Assembly (NCBI GenBank): GCA_030263275.1
Contig: SZOR01000003.1
Coordinates: forward strand, 31,668-95,667
Direction of reading: 5' to 3'
DNA: 64,000 nucleotides
Origin: DSNY01 sp016861185
GTDB taxonomy: Bacteria > Pseudomonadota > Gammaproteobacteria > Burkholderiales > Burkholderiaceae_F
The notes under the pieces are model-generated. The model saw only the letters and a list, made by a program, of their open reading frames with translations, was not told the DNA's origin and did no database searches. Positions within the stretch are counted from its first letter, which is position 1, and the number at the start of each line of letters is the position of its first letter. Below, piece by piece: positions 1-9,667 of this stretch. A program made the translations under genes and the position numbers.

Positions 1-2
1 TC

Positions 3-3000
3 TGGCGGCATCGCAAGCGCGACGGGACGTTGATCGACGTCGAGATCCTGCGCCACGCGATGCAATTCCGCGGAAGCAACGCTGCACTGGTCCTCGCGCG
101 CGACGTGACCGAGCGCGTGCGCAGCGAGCGAGCGATCCGCGACTCGGAACGCTTCGTGCGCTCGACGCTCGACTCGCTGCCCGCTGGCATCGCGATCCTT
201 GACGAGTCGGGGGCGATCGTCGCCGTCAACCGTGCCTGGCGGCAGTTCGCCGAGCAAAACGGCGCGGCGACGGCCGCCGTCTGCGAAGGCGCGAACTACC
301 TCGCGGTCTGTGATGGCGCTGTCGGCGAAGGCGCCGATGAGGCGCACGCGTTTGCCGCCGCCATCCGCGACGTGATGCACGGGCGGCGACCGCACTTCAC
401 CCTGGAGTACGCATGTCAGTCACCGAGCGAGAGCCGCTGGTTCGTCGCGCGGGTCGCCCGTTTCGTCGGAGAAGGTCCGAAGCACGTCGTCGTCGCGCAC
501 GGCGACATCACCGAGCTGCGGAACGCGCGGCAGGCGCTCGCGGCGAGCGAGCAGCGCCTGCGCGCGACCTTCGAGCAGGCCGCGGTCGGCATGGCGCGCA
601 TCGCGCCGGACGGGCGCTGGCTCGACGCCAACCCACGCCTGTGTCAGATCCTCGGTTACTCGCGCAAAGAGCTGCTGGCGCTGCGCTTTCAGGACATCAC
701 GCACCCCGAAGACCTGGAGCGCGACCGCGAACACATACGGCGGATGCTGGCCGGCGAAGACGCCCCCCACTCGCACGAGAAGCGCTACGTCCGGAAGTCG
801 GGCGAGACCGTCTGGGTCAACCGGACCGCGTCGCTCGTGCGAACGGCCGACGGCGCACCCGATTACTTCGTCGTGGTCGTCGAGGACATCTCGGAACGCA
901 AGCGCGCCGAGGAGGCGCTGCACAAGCTCTCGCTCGCCGTCGAGCAGAGCTCGGAAAGCATCGTGATCACCGACCTGCAGGCGCGGATCGAGTACGTCAA
1001 CGACGCGTTCGTCCGCATCTCCGGCTACAGCCGCGAAGAGCTGCTCGGTCGCAATCCGCGCGTCCTGCAGTCGGGCAAGACGCCGCGGTCGACCCACGAG
1101 TCGATGTGGACCGCGCTGACGCGGGGGCAGCCATGGCGCGGCGAATTCTGGAACCGCCGCAAGGACGGCGGCGAGTATCTGGAGTCGGCGCTGGTCAGCC
1201 CGATCCGCCAACCCGACGGCCGCATCACGCACTACGTCGCGGCCAAGGAGGACATCACCGAAAAGCGCCGTATCGCCACCGAGCTGGAGCAGTATCGGTA
1301 TCGCCTCGAAGAGCTGGTCGCCGAGCGCACCGCCGAGGTCGAGGACGCGCGCCGCCAGGCCGAAGCCGCCAGCCGCGCCAAGAGCGCCTTCCTCGCCAAC
1401 ATGAGCCACGAGATCCGCACGCCGATGAACGGCGTGCTCGGGATGCTCGAGGTGCTCGCGCGCGGTCGGCTGACCGAACAGCAGCTCGAACTGGTGCGCA
1501 CCGCGCAGGAATCGGGCCGCACGCTGCTCGGGATCATCGACGACATCCTCGACTTCTCCAAGATCGAAGCCGGGCGCCTGGACATCGAACGCACGCCGAT
1601 GTCGGTGCTCGACGTCGTCGAAGGCCTGTGCGATTCGATGGTGCCGCTCGCCAACCGGCGCGACGTCGACTTGAGCGTGTTCGTCGCGCCGGAGATTCCC
1701 GAGCGCGTGTCGTCGGATCCGCTGCGACTGCGCCAGATCCTGTTCAATCTGATCGGCAACGCGATCAAGTTCTCGGCCGGTCGCAGCGGGCAGCGCGGCC
1801 GCGTCGCGGTGCGCGTCACGGTCGCGCAACGCCAGCCGCTGCGGCTCGCTTTCGAGGTGACCGACAACGGCATCGGCATGGCGCCCGACGTCGTCGCCAG
1901 GCTGTTCGTGCCGTTCTCGCAAGCGGAGGTATCGACGACGCGCCGCTACGGGGGAACGGGCCTGGGACTGACGATCTGCAAGCGCCTGGCCGATCTGATG
2001 CACGGCGAGATCACCGTGACGAGCCGCCCCGGCGCAGGTTCGACCTTTACGCTGACGCTGCCCGTGGAAGTGCGGATCGACGAGCCGCCGCGCGCCCTGC
2101 TCGATCTGACCGGCATCGAATGCGTGATCGTCGAAAGCGACGAACTGGACATCGACGGCGTCTGCAGCTACCTCGCACATGCGGGTGCCGGCGTGCGGCG
2201 AACCGCCGACGAAGACGAGGCGGCCCGCGTCGCGCAGACCGTCGCCGGCCCCGTCGTCGTCATCCGCAACGCCGGCAACCAACGGCCGCCGCAAACCGTC
2301 GCGGCGTTTCAGGATCTGCCGCAGGTGCGGCAGCTCTGGATCACGCGCGGCCGGCGCCGGCGGGCGCGGGTCGAGTCGACGACGGTCGTCACGCTCGACG
2401 GCGCCGCGCTGCGCCGCCAGGCATTGCTGCGCGCGGTTGCGGTCGCGGCAGGGCGCGCGTCGCCGGAGATCGCGCAGGACGAGGCGGCGCTGGTGCAGGC
2501 GGTCGCCGCCGTACCGCCGCCTTCGGTGGCCGAAGCGCGCGACCGCGGCGAACTGATCCTGGTCGCCGAGGACGACGAGGTCAGCGCGAAGGTGCTGGGC
2601 AGGCAGCTCGAACTGCTCGGCCGCGCGGCGGAGTTCGCTGCCGACGGGACCGAAGCGCTGCGGATGTGGCGCGCCGGCGGCTACGCGCTGCTGCTGACGG
2701 ACCTGCACATGCCGGTGATGGACGGCTACGAACTGGCCGCCGCGATCCGCACCAAGGAAGCCGCGCGTGGACTGCGCCGCACGCCGATCATCGCAGTGAC
2801 CGCCAATGCACTGCGCGGCGAAGCCGAACACGCGAAGGCGGTCGGCATGGACGACTACCTGAGCAAACCGCTGCAGCTCGAACTGCTGCGCAAGGCGCTC
2901 GAACGCTGGCTTCATCCGACCCACCGCGCGCCGGCCGCCGGCCGCAAACCGGCGCCCGCCGGGGCGGGGGCCGCCGCGGTCGATGTCGAAGTGCTCAAGT

Positions 3001-3317
3001 CGTACGTCGGCGACGACCCGGCGGTGCTGCGCAACCTGCTCGCCGAGTTCCTGCACAGCACGAAGAAGCAGGCCGTCGAACTGCGCGTGGCTTGCACCGA
3101 CAAGGATACGCGGCAGGCGGCGGCCGTCGCGCACAAGCTGAAGTCGTCGGCGCGCGCAGTCGGCGCGCTTGCGCTCGGTGATCTGTGCGCGGAGATCGAG
3201 CGCGCAGGCAAGGCGGGCGACCTTGACGCCGTCGCCGAGCGCATCGCACCGTTCGACGCCGCGCTTGCGCAGGTCGAAGCGGACATCGCCGGCCTGCTCG
3301 CGGCGGAGGGTGCGTAA
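3..3317 (+). CDS. Hybrid sensor histidine kinase, PAS-rich, with HPt (5' partial)
   Basis: The reading frame is open from the window edge. The first codons encode the end of a PAS domain ([15 protein letters not shown]), so the gene starts outside the window. Further PAS/PAC domains follow, then a coiled coil, HisKA with phospho-acceptor His in SHEIRTP (about residue 460 counted from position 30), and HATPase with N box NLIGNAIKF and GGTGLGL. Next come a degenerate receiver without a clear Asp, an intact receiver ([12 protein letters not shown], Asp about 891) and a C-terminal HPt with AHKLKSSA (His about 1035). This is the BarA/EvgS-type phosphorelay layout. It is probably a cytoplasmic or membrane-anchored sensor; the N-terminal input is not visible. 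The next gene begins 2 bp after the stop. Confidence 0.93.
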   Translation, partial: WRHRKRDGTLIDVEILRHAMQFRGSNAALVLARDVTERVRSERAIRDSERFVRSTLDSLPAGIAILDESGAIVAVNRAWRQFAEQNGAATAAVCEGANYLAVCDGAVGEGADEAHAFAAAIRDVMHGRRPHFTLEYACQSPSESRWFVARVARFVGEGPKHVVVAHGDITELRNARQALAASEQRLRATFEQAAVGMARIAPDGRWLDANPRLCQILGYSRKELLALRFQDITHPEDLERDREHIRRMLAGEDAPHSHEKRYVRKSGETVWVNRTASLVRTADGAPDYFVVVVEDISERKRAEEALHKLSLAVEQSSESIVITDLQARIEYVNDAFVRISGYSREELLGRNPRVLQSGKTPRSTHESMWTALTRGQPWRGEFWNRRKDGGEYLESALVSPIRQPDGRITHYVAAKEDITEKRRIATELEQYRYRLEELVAERTAEVEDARRQAEAASRAKSAFLANMSHEIRTPMNGVLGMLEVLARGRLTEQQLELVRTAQESGRTLLGIIDDILDFSKIEAGRLDIERTPMSVLDVVEGLCDSMVPLANRRDVDLSVFVAPEIPERVSSDPLRLRQILFNLIGNAIKFSAGRSGQRGRVAVRVTVAQRQPLRLAFEVTDNGIGMAPDVVARLFVPFSQAEVSTTRRYGGTGLGLTICKRLADLMHGEITVTSRPGAGSTFTLTLPVEVRIDEPPRALLDLTGIECVIVESDELDIDGVCSYLAHAGAGVRRTADEDEAARVAQTVAGPVVVIRNAGNQRPPQTVAAFQDLPQVRQLWITRGRRRRARVESTTVVTLDGAALRRQALLRAVAVAAGRASPEIAQDEAALVQAVAAVPPPSVAEARDRGELILVAEDDEVSAKVLGRQLELLGRAAEFAADGTEALRMWRAGGYALLLTDLHMPVMDGYELAAAIRTKEAARGLRRTPIIAVTANALRGEAEHAKAVGMDDYLSKPLQLELLRKALERWLHPTHRAPAAGRKPAPAGAGAAAVDVEVLKSYVGDDPAVLRNLLAEFLHSTKKQAVELRVACTDKDTRQAAAVAHKLKSSARAVGALALGDLCAEIERAGKAGDLDAVAERIAPFDAALAQVEADIAGLLAAEGA

Positions 3318-3319
3318 CG

Positions 3320-4537
3320 ATGAACCGCGGCAACCTCAGCGTCCTGGTCGTCGACGACGACCCGTTCGCGTTGAAGCTGTTCGCCCGACAGCTCGCCCTG
3401 GTCGGCATCGACGCCGTGCACACGTGCGCCGGCGCCGAAGCGGCGCTCGCGGAACTCGGGCGGCCCGAAGCGGATTTCGACGCGCTGATCTGCGACCTGA
3501 ACATGCCCGGCATGGACGGCGTTCAGTTCCTGCGGCATCTGGCGCGCATGCGCTATCGCGGCGGGCTCGTGCTGGTCAGCGGCGAAGACGAGCGGATCCT
3601 GCAGTCGGTCTCCCGGCTGGCCAGGGCTCACAAGCTGAATCTGCTGGGCGCGCTGCGCAAGCCGGTCGCGCTCGAGCGGTTGCGTCACCTGCTCGATTCG
3701 GCTCCGACGATCCAACGCCACTCGGTACTGCGTCCCGTGCGCAAGACCTACGATGCGGCCGAGATCGAACGCGCGATCTTCGACGGGCAGCTCTTCAATC
3801 AGTACCAGCCGAAAGTGAATCTCGCCGACGCCGAAGTGACCGGCGTCGAAGCACTGGTGCGCTGGCGGCATCCCGAAGACGGGCTCGTGTACCCCGACCA
3901 ATTCATCGCCGATGCCGAGGCCGGCGGGTTGATCGATGCGCTGGCGCGGGCGGTGCTCGCCAATGGTTTGGCCGACGTGCGCCGCTGGCAGGACGAAGGG
4001 CTGGCGCTGCAGCTCTCGGTCAACGTCTCGATGGACAACCTCGTCGCGCTCGACTTTCCGGACCGGCTCGTGCGCGAGGCGGAGGCGGCCGGCGTCGCCG
4101 TCGACCGCCTGGTGCTGGAAGTCACCGAGAGCCAGGCGATGCGCGACCCCACCGCATTGCTCGACATCGCGACCCGCTTGCGCCTCAAACGGATCGGGCT
4201 GTCGATCGACGATTTCGGGACCGGCTATTCGTCGCTCGTGCAGCTGCGCGAACTGCCGTTCGACGAACTGAAACTGGACCGCAGCTTCGTGCACGGCGCA
4301 GCGCAGGATGCTTCGCTGCGCGCAATCCTGGAAGCCAACCTGGGGATGGCGAAACAGCTCGGCCTGCGCACCGTCGCCGAAGGTGTCGAGGACGGCGACG
4401 ACTGGGATTGCCTGCGCGCGCTCGGCTGCGATCTGGCGCAGGGCTGGTTCGTCGCGCGGCCGATGCCGGCGAACGAGGTTCCCAACTGGGTGCGCGCCTG
4501 GCGGCTGCGTCATCGCGAGCTGCAGAGGTCCGCGTGA
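3320..4537 (+). CDS. Response regulator with EAL c-di-GMP phosphodiesterase domain
   Basis: 405 aa. An N-terminal receiver carries the acidic pair VVDDDP and the phospho-acceptor Asp59 in LICDLNMPGMDG. A C-terminal EAL domain carries the EAL motif at residues 177-179 (VEALVRWRHP), SVNVS, EVTES, IDDFGTGYSS, KLDRSF, AEGVED and QGWFVARPM. All metal-binding and catalytic positions look intact, so active c-di-GMP hydrolysis is expected. The kinase upstream, with its HPt, is the obvious phosphodonor. The downstream gene overlaps the stop by GTGA. Confidence 0.93.
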   Translation: MNRGNLSVLVVDDDPFALKLFARQLALVGIDAVHTCAGAEAALAELGRPEADFDALICDLNMPGMDGVQFLRHLARMRYRGGLVLVSGEDERILQSVSRLARAHKLNLLGALRKPVALERLRHLLDSAPTIQRHSVLRPVRKTYDAAEIERAIFDGQLFNQYQPKVNLADAEVTGVEALVRWRHPEDGLVYPDQFIADAEAGGLIDALARAVLANGLADVRRWQDEGLALQLSVNVSMDNLVALDFPDRLVREAEAAGVAVDRLVLEVTESQAMRDPTALLDIATRLRLKRIGLSIDDFGTGYSSLVQLRELPFDELKLDRSFVHGAAQDASLRAILEANLGMAKQLGLRTVAEGVEDGDDWDCLRALGCDLAQGWFVARPMPANEVPNWVRAWRLRHRELQRSA

Positions 4538-5706
4538 CGGCGGCCCGCAACGCGCGCATCCTGGTCGCGACGGACTCGCTGTCCGACGCCGACCTCGTGC
4601 GCAAGCTGCTGTCGGAGGAGTTCGACAACGTGTCGATCTCGACCGATCCGGACCGCAGCGTCGAGGACTTCGAGCGGCGCAAGCCCGAAGTGCTGGTGCT
4701 CGCGTTCAACACGCTGGAGAAGGCCGAGCGCTATTACCTCGGCCTGTACCGGCGTGGCACGACGGTGCACGCGCTGCCGCACCGGACGGTGATCCTGTGC
4801 AACAAGGACGACGTGCGGCGCGTCTACGAGCTGTGCAAGAAGGAGTACTTCGACGACTACATCCTGTTCTGGCCGATGACGCACGACGCGCCGCGGCTGC
4901 CGATGACCGTGCACCACGCGCTGCGGCAGATGGCGGCAGGCCGGTCGGCGCCCGCGAACACCGCGGAGCTGGCGGCGCAGGCGCGGCGCATCGCCGAACT
5001 GGAGGCGCAGCTCGAGCAGTACGCCGCGCGCGGCCAGGAGCGCGTCGACGAAGCCAGCCGCTCGCTGCGCGCTGCCGGACAGCACATCGGCGCCGCGCTC
5101 GACAGCTTCGGCCGCCAACTCGTGCAAGGCGACCTGCGCGATCTGGTCGAACTGAAGGACCGCAGCGGCTTCGAGAGCGAGCTGGGACGGTTCAAGGCGC
5201 AGCAGATCGAGCCCCGCATTCGCGCCGCGGTCGAGGCGGTGGCGCCGGTGCGCCAGTGGGCGGACGGATTCAAGGAGGCGCTCGCGCCGCAGATCGAGTC
5301 GGCGCGTTCGCTGAAGGCGCTCGCCGATCAGCATCGCCCGGTCGTGCTGATGGTCGACGACGACGAGTTCCAGCACCGCCTGCTCGCGCAGGTGCTGGAC
5401 TCGATGAAACTCGAGCTGATCTTCGCGACCTCCGGCGCGGAGGCGCTCGGCGCGCTGCGCAAGCGGCGCCCCGACCTCGTGCTGATGGACTTCGAGCTGC
5501 CCGACATCAGCGGTGTCGAGGTCACGCGCCGCATGAAGGCGGTCGAGCAGTTCGCGGGCATTCCGGTGGTCATGATCACCGGGCACAGCGAAAAGCACAT
5601 CGTCGTCGACAGTCTGAAAGCGGGTGCGGCCGACTTCGTCGTCAAGCCTTTCGACAAGGCGACGGTCATCGCGAAGGTTGGGAAGCTGCTCGGCGTGGAG
5701 GTGTGA
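4534..5706 (+). CDS. Response regulator with N-terminal pseudo-receiver, coiled coil and C-terminal receiver
   Basis: 390 aa from a GTG start overlapping the previous stop (GTGA). The N-terminal about 130 residues fold-match a receiver (ARILVATDSLSDADLV), but the Asp strand reads LVLAFNTLE, so no phospho-acceptor is seen. A helical/coiled-coil segment (about 145-230) follows. The C-terminal receiver is canonical, with VVLMVDDDEF, Asp319 in LMDFELPDISG, and VVKPFD. No output domain is present, so it probably acts through protein contacts, or as a phosphate sink or adaptor in the same relay. No known gene name is recognised. Confidence 0.88.
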   Translation: MTAARNARILVATDSLSDADLVRKLLSEEFDNVSISTDPDRSVEDFERRKPEVLVLAFNTLEKAERYYLGLYRRGTTVHALPHRTVILCNKDDVRRVYELCKKEYFDDYILFWPMTHDAPRLPMTVHHALRQMAAGRSAPANTAELAAQARRIAELEAQLEQYAARGQERVDEASRSLRAAGQHIGAALDSFGRQLVQGDLRDLVELKDRSGFESELGRFKAQQIEPRIRAAVEAVAPVRQWADGFKEALAPQIESARSLKALADQHRPVVLMVDDDEFQHRLLAQVLDSMKLELIFATSGAEALGALRKRRPDLVLMDFELPDISGVEVTRRMKAVEQFAGIPVVMITGHSEKHIVVDSLKAGAADFVVKPFDKATVIAKVGKLLGVEV

Positions 5707-5870
5707 AATCCCCCGCGCGCTGCGCGCGCGCCCCCTTTGAAATCCCCCGCGCGCTGCGCGCGCGCCCCCTTTTCAAAGGGGGCAGGAGTCGTGCTTCTTG
5801 TGCGGCCTTCGCCGAAGTTCGACGTCCAGCCCCCTTTCGTAAAGGGGGCCGGCCGAAGGCCGGGGGGATT
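5704..5870. repeat. Palindromic C/G-run repeats with 34-bp tandem duplication (family A)
   Basis: The stop codon of the double-receiver gene runs into a unit, TGAAATCCCCCGCGCGC..., repeated with a 34-bp period (5704 and 5738). It is followed by CCCCCTTTTCAAAGGGGG and a second hairpin CCCCCTTTCGTAAAGGGGG (near 5830-5848) ending in GGGGGGATTT. Related units occur at 19538-19644 and 23514-23613. The hairpins sit between convergent genes and could terminate both. The frdB stop directly abuts the right edge. Confidence 0.8.
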
Positions 5871-6617
5871 TCACTCGAACCCCTGCTTGACCATCGCCCG
5901 CCGCACGAACGCGATCTGGGTCGCGAGCGGCAGGTTCTTTGGGCAGACGTCGTGGCAGGCGAGCAGCGACATGCAGCCGAACACGCCGTCGTCGTCGCCG
6001 ACCAGCTCGTAGTAGTCGGCGTCGGTGCGCGCGTCGCGCGGATCGAGGCGGAAGCGCGCGATCTTGTTCAGTCCCACCGCGCCGACGAAGTCCTCGCGCA
6101 TGCGCGCGGTGCCGCAGCCGGCCACACAGCAGCCGCATTCGATGCAGCGGTCCAGCTCGTAGATCTTCTCCGCGAGCCCGGGATCCATGCGTTCCTCGAT
6201 GCGCGTCAGGTCGACTTCCTGCTCCCTGGCGTGCACCCAGGTCTGCAGCCGTTCGCTCATCGCGCGCATCCACTTGCCGGTGTTGACCGACAGATCGCCG
6301 ATCAGCTCGAAAAACGGCAGCGGCGCGAGCGTGATCTCGGCGCCGAGGTTCTTGGTCAGCGTGCGGCACGCGAGCCCCGGCCGGCCGTCGATCAGCATCG
6401 CGCAGGACCCGCAGATGCCGGCGCGGCAGACGAAGTCGAACTGCAGCGACGGATCCTGCTTGTCGCGGATCTCGTTCAGCGCGATGAACAGCGTCATGCC
6501 GTCGGCCTCTTCCAGTTCGTAGGCCTGCATGCGCGGGACGTCGTCCGCTGCCTGCGGGTTGTAGCGGAGGATGTTGAACCGGATCTTCCGGCCGTTCGCG
6601 TGCGGGCTCGTGCTCAT
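5871..6617 (-). CDS. frdB: Fumarate reductase iron-sulfur subunit
   Basis: 248 aa. It carries electrons between the dihaem cytochrome b and the flavoprotein. A plant-type [2Fe-2S] motif (CRAGICGSC, then C in GLACRTL) is followed by the [4Fe-4S] motif CIECGCCVAGC and the C-terminal CHDVCPKNLPL for the [3Fe-4S] centre. The ATG at 6617 is chosen because the sequence MSTSPHANGRKIRFNILRYN starts the domain; upstream codons are low-complexity Arg/Ser. It lies 31 bp after frdA in the order frdC-frdA-frdB, the order used by Wolinella-type reductases. Confidence 0.93.
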   Translation of the reverse strand: MSTSPHANGRKIRFNILRYNPQAADDVPRMQAYELEEADGMTLFIALNEIRDKQDPSLQFDFVCRAGICGSCAMLIDGRPGLACRTLTKNLGAEITLAPLPFFELIGDLSVNTGKWMRAMSERLQTWVHAREQEVDLTRIEERMDPGLAEKIYELDRCIECGCCVAGCGTARMREDFVGAVGLNKIARFRLDPRDARTDADYYELVGDDDGVFGCMSLLACHDVCPKNLPLATQIAFVRRAMVKQGFE

Positions 6618-6648
6618 GGATCGCTGGTGCAGACGGGCTGTACTTTCC

Positions 6649-8655
6649 TCATTCGTTTTCGAGCACGAAGACCGGCTCGGCCGGCTCGAACGGCTCGTCG
6701 ATGCGCTCGTTGCGGCCGCGCAGCCGCGCCGGCAGCAGGTGCTCGAACGGCAGCAGCGCCGCCTGCAGCGCAAAGCGCTCGCCCGCGTACTGCTTCCTGA
6801 TCGCTTCGACCTCCGCCAGCCGCGCCGCGGTGTCGGGATGGTCGATGTAGTCCTTCGCGCCGTAGCCGCGCCAGCCCGGCGGCAGCTCCATCTTCTTCAC
6901 GTCGAGCGGCTCGTAGGCGAGCGTGGGCAGCGTGTCGGATTCGTTCTTCCAGGTCGCCAGCGTGCGCTTGAGCCATTCGGCGTCGTTGCGGCGCGGGTAG
7001 TCGTGGCGGAAGTGCGCGCCGCGGCTTTCGGTGCGCACGAGCGCGCCATAGGCGATCGTCAGCGCGAGCTTGAGCATCTTCTGCGTGCGGTACGCGGTCA
7101 CGAGCTCCGGATTGGCGCCGGCCGCCTTGTACGGCACGCCGATGTTGCGGCTGCGCACGAGCAGCTGCTGCAGCGTCTCGACCGCCTGCTGCAGGTTCTC
7201 TCCCTTGCGGAAGATGCCGACCTTGTCGGTCATCAGCGTCTGCATCTCGGCCTTCAGCACCGACGCGCTTTCGCTCCCGTTGCCCGACAGCAGGGCATCG
7301 AGCTTCGCGCGCTCGCGCTCGACCGCCTCGCGCACCAGGCCGAGCGGGATGTTCAGGTCCTCGCGGTCGCAGAAGTCGGCGATGAATTCGCCGACGATCA
7401 TGCCGGCGACCACCGTCTCCGCGACCGAATTGCCGCCGAGCCGGTTGAAGCCGTGCATGTCCCAGCACGCGGCTTCGCCGGCGGCGAACAGCCCCTTCAG
7501 CGTCGGGCTTTCGCCGGTGGGCCTCGTGCGCACGCCGCCCATCGTGTAGTGCTGCGCCGGCCGCACCGGAATCATGTCGCGCACCGGGTCGACGCCGAGG
7601 AAGTAATGGCAGATGTCGTAGACCTCGCGCAGGTTGTGCTTGATGTGGTGTTCGCCGAGCAGCGTGATGTCGAGCCACAGGTGATCGCCGAAGCGCGACT
7701 TCACGCCCTTGCCGCGCGCGATGTGCTCCTCCATCCGGCGGCTGACGACGTCGCGCGACGCCAGCTCCTTCTTCTCCGGCTCGTAGTCCGGCATGAAGCG
7801 ATGCCCGTCGGCGTCCTTCAGCAGTCCGCCGTCGCCGCGGCAACCTTCGGTCACGAGGATGCCCGCCGGGAAAATGCCGGTCGGATGAAACTGCACCGCC
7901 TCCATGTTGCCGAGCGCGGCCACCCCCGTTTCGAGCGCGAGCGCGTGGCCGATGCCCTCGCAGATCACCGCGTTGGTCGTCACGCGATACAGCCGGCCGG
8001 CGCCGCCGGTGGCGATCGCGGTCGCCTTCGCGACGTAAGCGGCGAGTTCGCCGGTGATCAGGTTGCGCACGACCGCGCCGTAGCAGCGGCTCCCGTCGTG
8101 GATTAGCGCGAGCGCCTCGGTGCGTTCGTGCACGGGGACGCCGTTGCCGATCGCCTGGTCGCCGACCGCCTGCAGCATCGCGTGGCCGGTGCCGTCGGAC
8201 ACGTAGCAGGTGCGCCATTTTTTGGTGCCGCCGAAGTCGCGCTGCGCGACCAGGCCGTGCGCCGCGTCGCGTTCGGTGATGGTGACCTTCTGGCCGTTGA
8301 TGATCACCGTGCGATCGCCCTTGCGGATGCGGCTCCACGGCACGCCCCAGGCGGCCAGCTCCCGCACCGCCTTCGGCGCGGTGTTGACGAACATCCGCAC
8401 TACTTCCTGATCGGCGCCCCAGTCCGAGCCGCGCACCGTGTCCTCGAAGTGCACGTCCTCGTTGTCGCCCTGCCCCTTGATCACGTTGCCGAGCGAAGCC
8501 TGCATTCCGCCTTGCGCGGCCTTGCTATGCGAGCGCTTGGGCGGCACCAGCGACAGCACGAGCGCGTCGTGTCCGCGCCGCCTCGCCGCGATCGCCAGCC
8601 TCAATCCGGCGAGTCCGCCGCCGATCACGAGCACGTCGGTGTAGATCACTTTCAT
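6649..8655 (-). CDS. frdA: Fumarate reductase flavoprotein subunit, Wolinella type
   Basis: 668 aa. It catalyses fumarate reduction (or succinate oxidation) at a covalently bound FAD. The N-terminal dinucleotide motif [15 protein letters not shown] is followed by [15 protein letters not shown] with His43, the position that carries FAD in the Wolinella succinogenes enzyme. [21 protein letters not shown] and [11 protein letters not shown] are intact. Long stretches match my memory of Wolinella FrdA far better than SdhA or E. coli FrdA. The start overlaps the frdC stop by ATGA. Confidence 0.95.
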   Translation of the reverse strand: MKVIYTDVLVIGGGLAGLRLAIAARRRGHDALVLSLVPPKRSHSKAAQGGMQASLGNVIKGQGDNEDVHFEDTVRGSDWGADQEVVRMFVNTAPKAVRELAAWGVPWSRIRKGDRTVIINGQKVTITERDAAHGLVAQRDFGGTKKWRTCYVSDGTGHAMLQAVGDQAIGNGVPVHERTEALALIHDGSRCYGAVVRNLITGELAAYVAKATAIATGGAGRLYRVTTNAVICEGIGHALALETGVAALGNMEAVQFHPTGIFPAGILVTEGCRGDGGLLKDADGHRFMPDYEPEKKELASRDVVSRRMEEHIARGKGVKSRFGDHLWLDITLLGEHHIKHNLREVYDICHYFLGVDPVRDMIPVRPAQHYTMGGVRTRPTGESPTLKGLFAAGEAACWDMHGFNRLGGNSVAETVVAGMIVGEFIADFCDREDLNIPLGLVREAVERERAKLDALLSGNGSESASVLKAEMQTLMTDKVGIFRKGENLQQAVETLQQLLVRSRNIGVPYKAAGANPELVTAYRTQKMLKLALTIAYGALVRTESRGAHFRHDYPRRNDAEWLKRTLATWKNESDTLPTLAYEPLDVKKMELPPGWRGYGAKDYIDHPDTAARLAEVEAIRKQYAGERFALQAALLPFEHLLPARLRGRNERIDEPFEPAEPVFVLENE

Positions 8656-9419
8656 TTGGGCGCCTGCTGCCAGGTGGGCACGTAGGGCTGTCCGGCCATC
8701 GCGCGATGCTCGTAGCCGATCTTCATGTACGCGGCGAGCGTGACGAGCCCCAGCACGAGGAAGAAGGCGGTCAGCGCCCACTTGGCGAACTGCAACCTGC
8801 GCCGGCCCTGCACGGGATCGTCGCCCTGCAACCAGCCCCACTTCACCGCGAGCCGGTACAGGCCGATGCCGCCGTGCAGTTCGACGGCGAACAGCATCAC
8901 CAGATACAGAGGCCACCAGCGGCCGGTCCACACGCGGTCGGCGGATTCATAGGGACCGATCAGTCCGGGATGCATCAGCATCTGGTACAGGTGCACCGAC
9001 GCGAGGAAAAACAGCATGAAGCCGGTGATCGCCTGGATCCACCACAGCGTCGTGTCGCCGTGACCGAGCATCGCGCGGTGCGCGGCGAAGGTGCGCCACT
9101 GCCGGTAGTTCGCCGGGAACTTGCGCATCGCGAGGAAAGCGTGCAGCACGACAAGCAGCAGCACGCCCGCGACGATCACCGAAACGATGCCCGGGTAGGA
9201 GCGGCCGAAGAAGAAGTAGCCCTCGAAGAGCTTCGTGATCGTCCACATGAAGTCCTTGCTGATGAGGATGGACGACACGAAGAACATGTGGCCCCACATG
9301 AACAGCCCCAGCAGCAGGCCGCTCGCGCTCTGCGCGAAGTCCATGCGCGCCGGCCAGCGGCTCTTGCGCGGACGGTCGGCGAGGCCGACGCCGGCCGCGA
9401 GATCGACTCGGGTATTCAT
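8652..9419 (-). CDS. frdC: Fumarate reductase dihaem cytochrome b subunit
   Basis: 255 aa, five predicted membrane helices. It anchors FrdAB and oxidises menaquinol. Counted from the ATG at 9419, haem ligands fall at His44 (GHMFF), His93 (LHAFLAM), His143 (SVHLYQ) and His182 (VELHGG), and the menaquinol-site Glu66 and E-pathway Glu180 are present. These are the same residue numbers I recall for Wolinella FrdC. An upstream TTG at 9443 is possible but less likely. An Fnr-like box lies about 66 bp upstream of the start. Confidence 0.94.
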   Translation of the reverse strand: MNTRVDLAAGVGLADRPRKSRWPARMDFAQSASGLLLGLFMWGHMFFVSSILISKDFMWTITKLFEGYFFFGRSYPGIVSVIVAGVLLLVVLHAFLAMRKFPANYRQWRTFAAHRAMLGHGDTTLWWIQAITGFMLFFLASVHLYQMLMHPGLIGPYESADRVWTGRWWPLYLVMLFAVELHGGIGLYRLAVKWGWLQGDDPVQGRRRLQFAKWALTAFFLVLGLVTLAAYMKIGYEHRAMAGQPYVPTWQQAPK

Positions 9420-9478
9420 GCTTGCCTGCTCGTTCCGCTGCAACGCTGCGCAGTGTCGCCCGAGCGAGTTCCGCGGAC

Positions 9479-9492
9479 TTGACAGCGGTCAA
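9479..9492. promoter_or_regulatory. Crp/Fnr-family operator (TTGAC-AGCG-GTCAA)
   Basis: A perfect 5-bp dyad with a 4-bp spacer, matching the Fnr/Dnr class of half-sites (TTGAY). It is centred about 66 bp upstream of the frdC ATG in the frd/nfn divergent intergenic region. The regulator itself is not encoded in the window. Confidence 0.75.
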
Positions 9493-9557
9493 GTCGATCC
9501 GGATCGCGCGGCGGTTCTTGTTGCGCAATGCGGCACGCGTCACGCATGCCGGAGTGC

Positions 9558-9571
9558 TTGATCGCGGTCAA
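9558..9571. promoter_or_regulatory. Crp/Fnr-family operator (TTGAT-CGCG-GTCAA)
   Basis: A second Fnr-like dyad, 79 bp from the first (centre to centre) and about 103 bp upstream of the nfn-like ATG. Two sites in one divergent region suggest separate control of the two transcripts by the same regulator. Confidence 0.72.
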
Positions 9572-9667
9572 CGGTGCGCGGCGGCCGGATGCGAGCATCC
9601 GATTCGTGGTCGCCGCGAACGAAACATATGTCGATGGCGGCCCGTTCGATCCTTCGACGGACGCACT

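Noticed and set aside
420..3134. Long 904-codon minus-strand frame opposite the hybrid kinase
   Set aside because: His/Arg/Gln-rich translation with no domain. It is the mirror of a high-GC3 gene whose forward frame has clear kinase domains.
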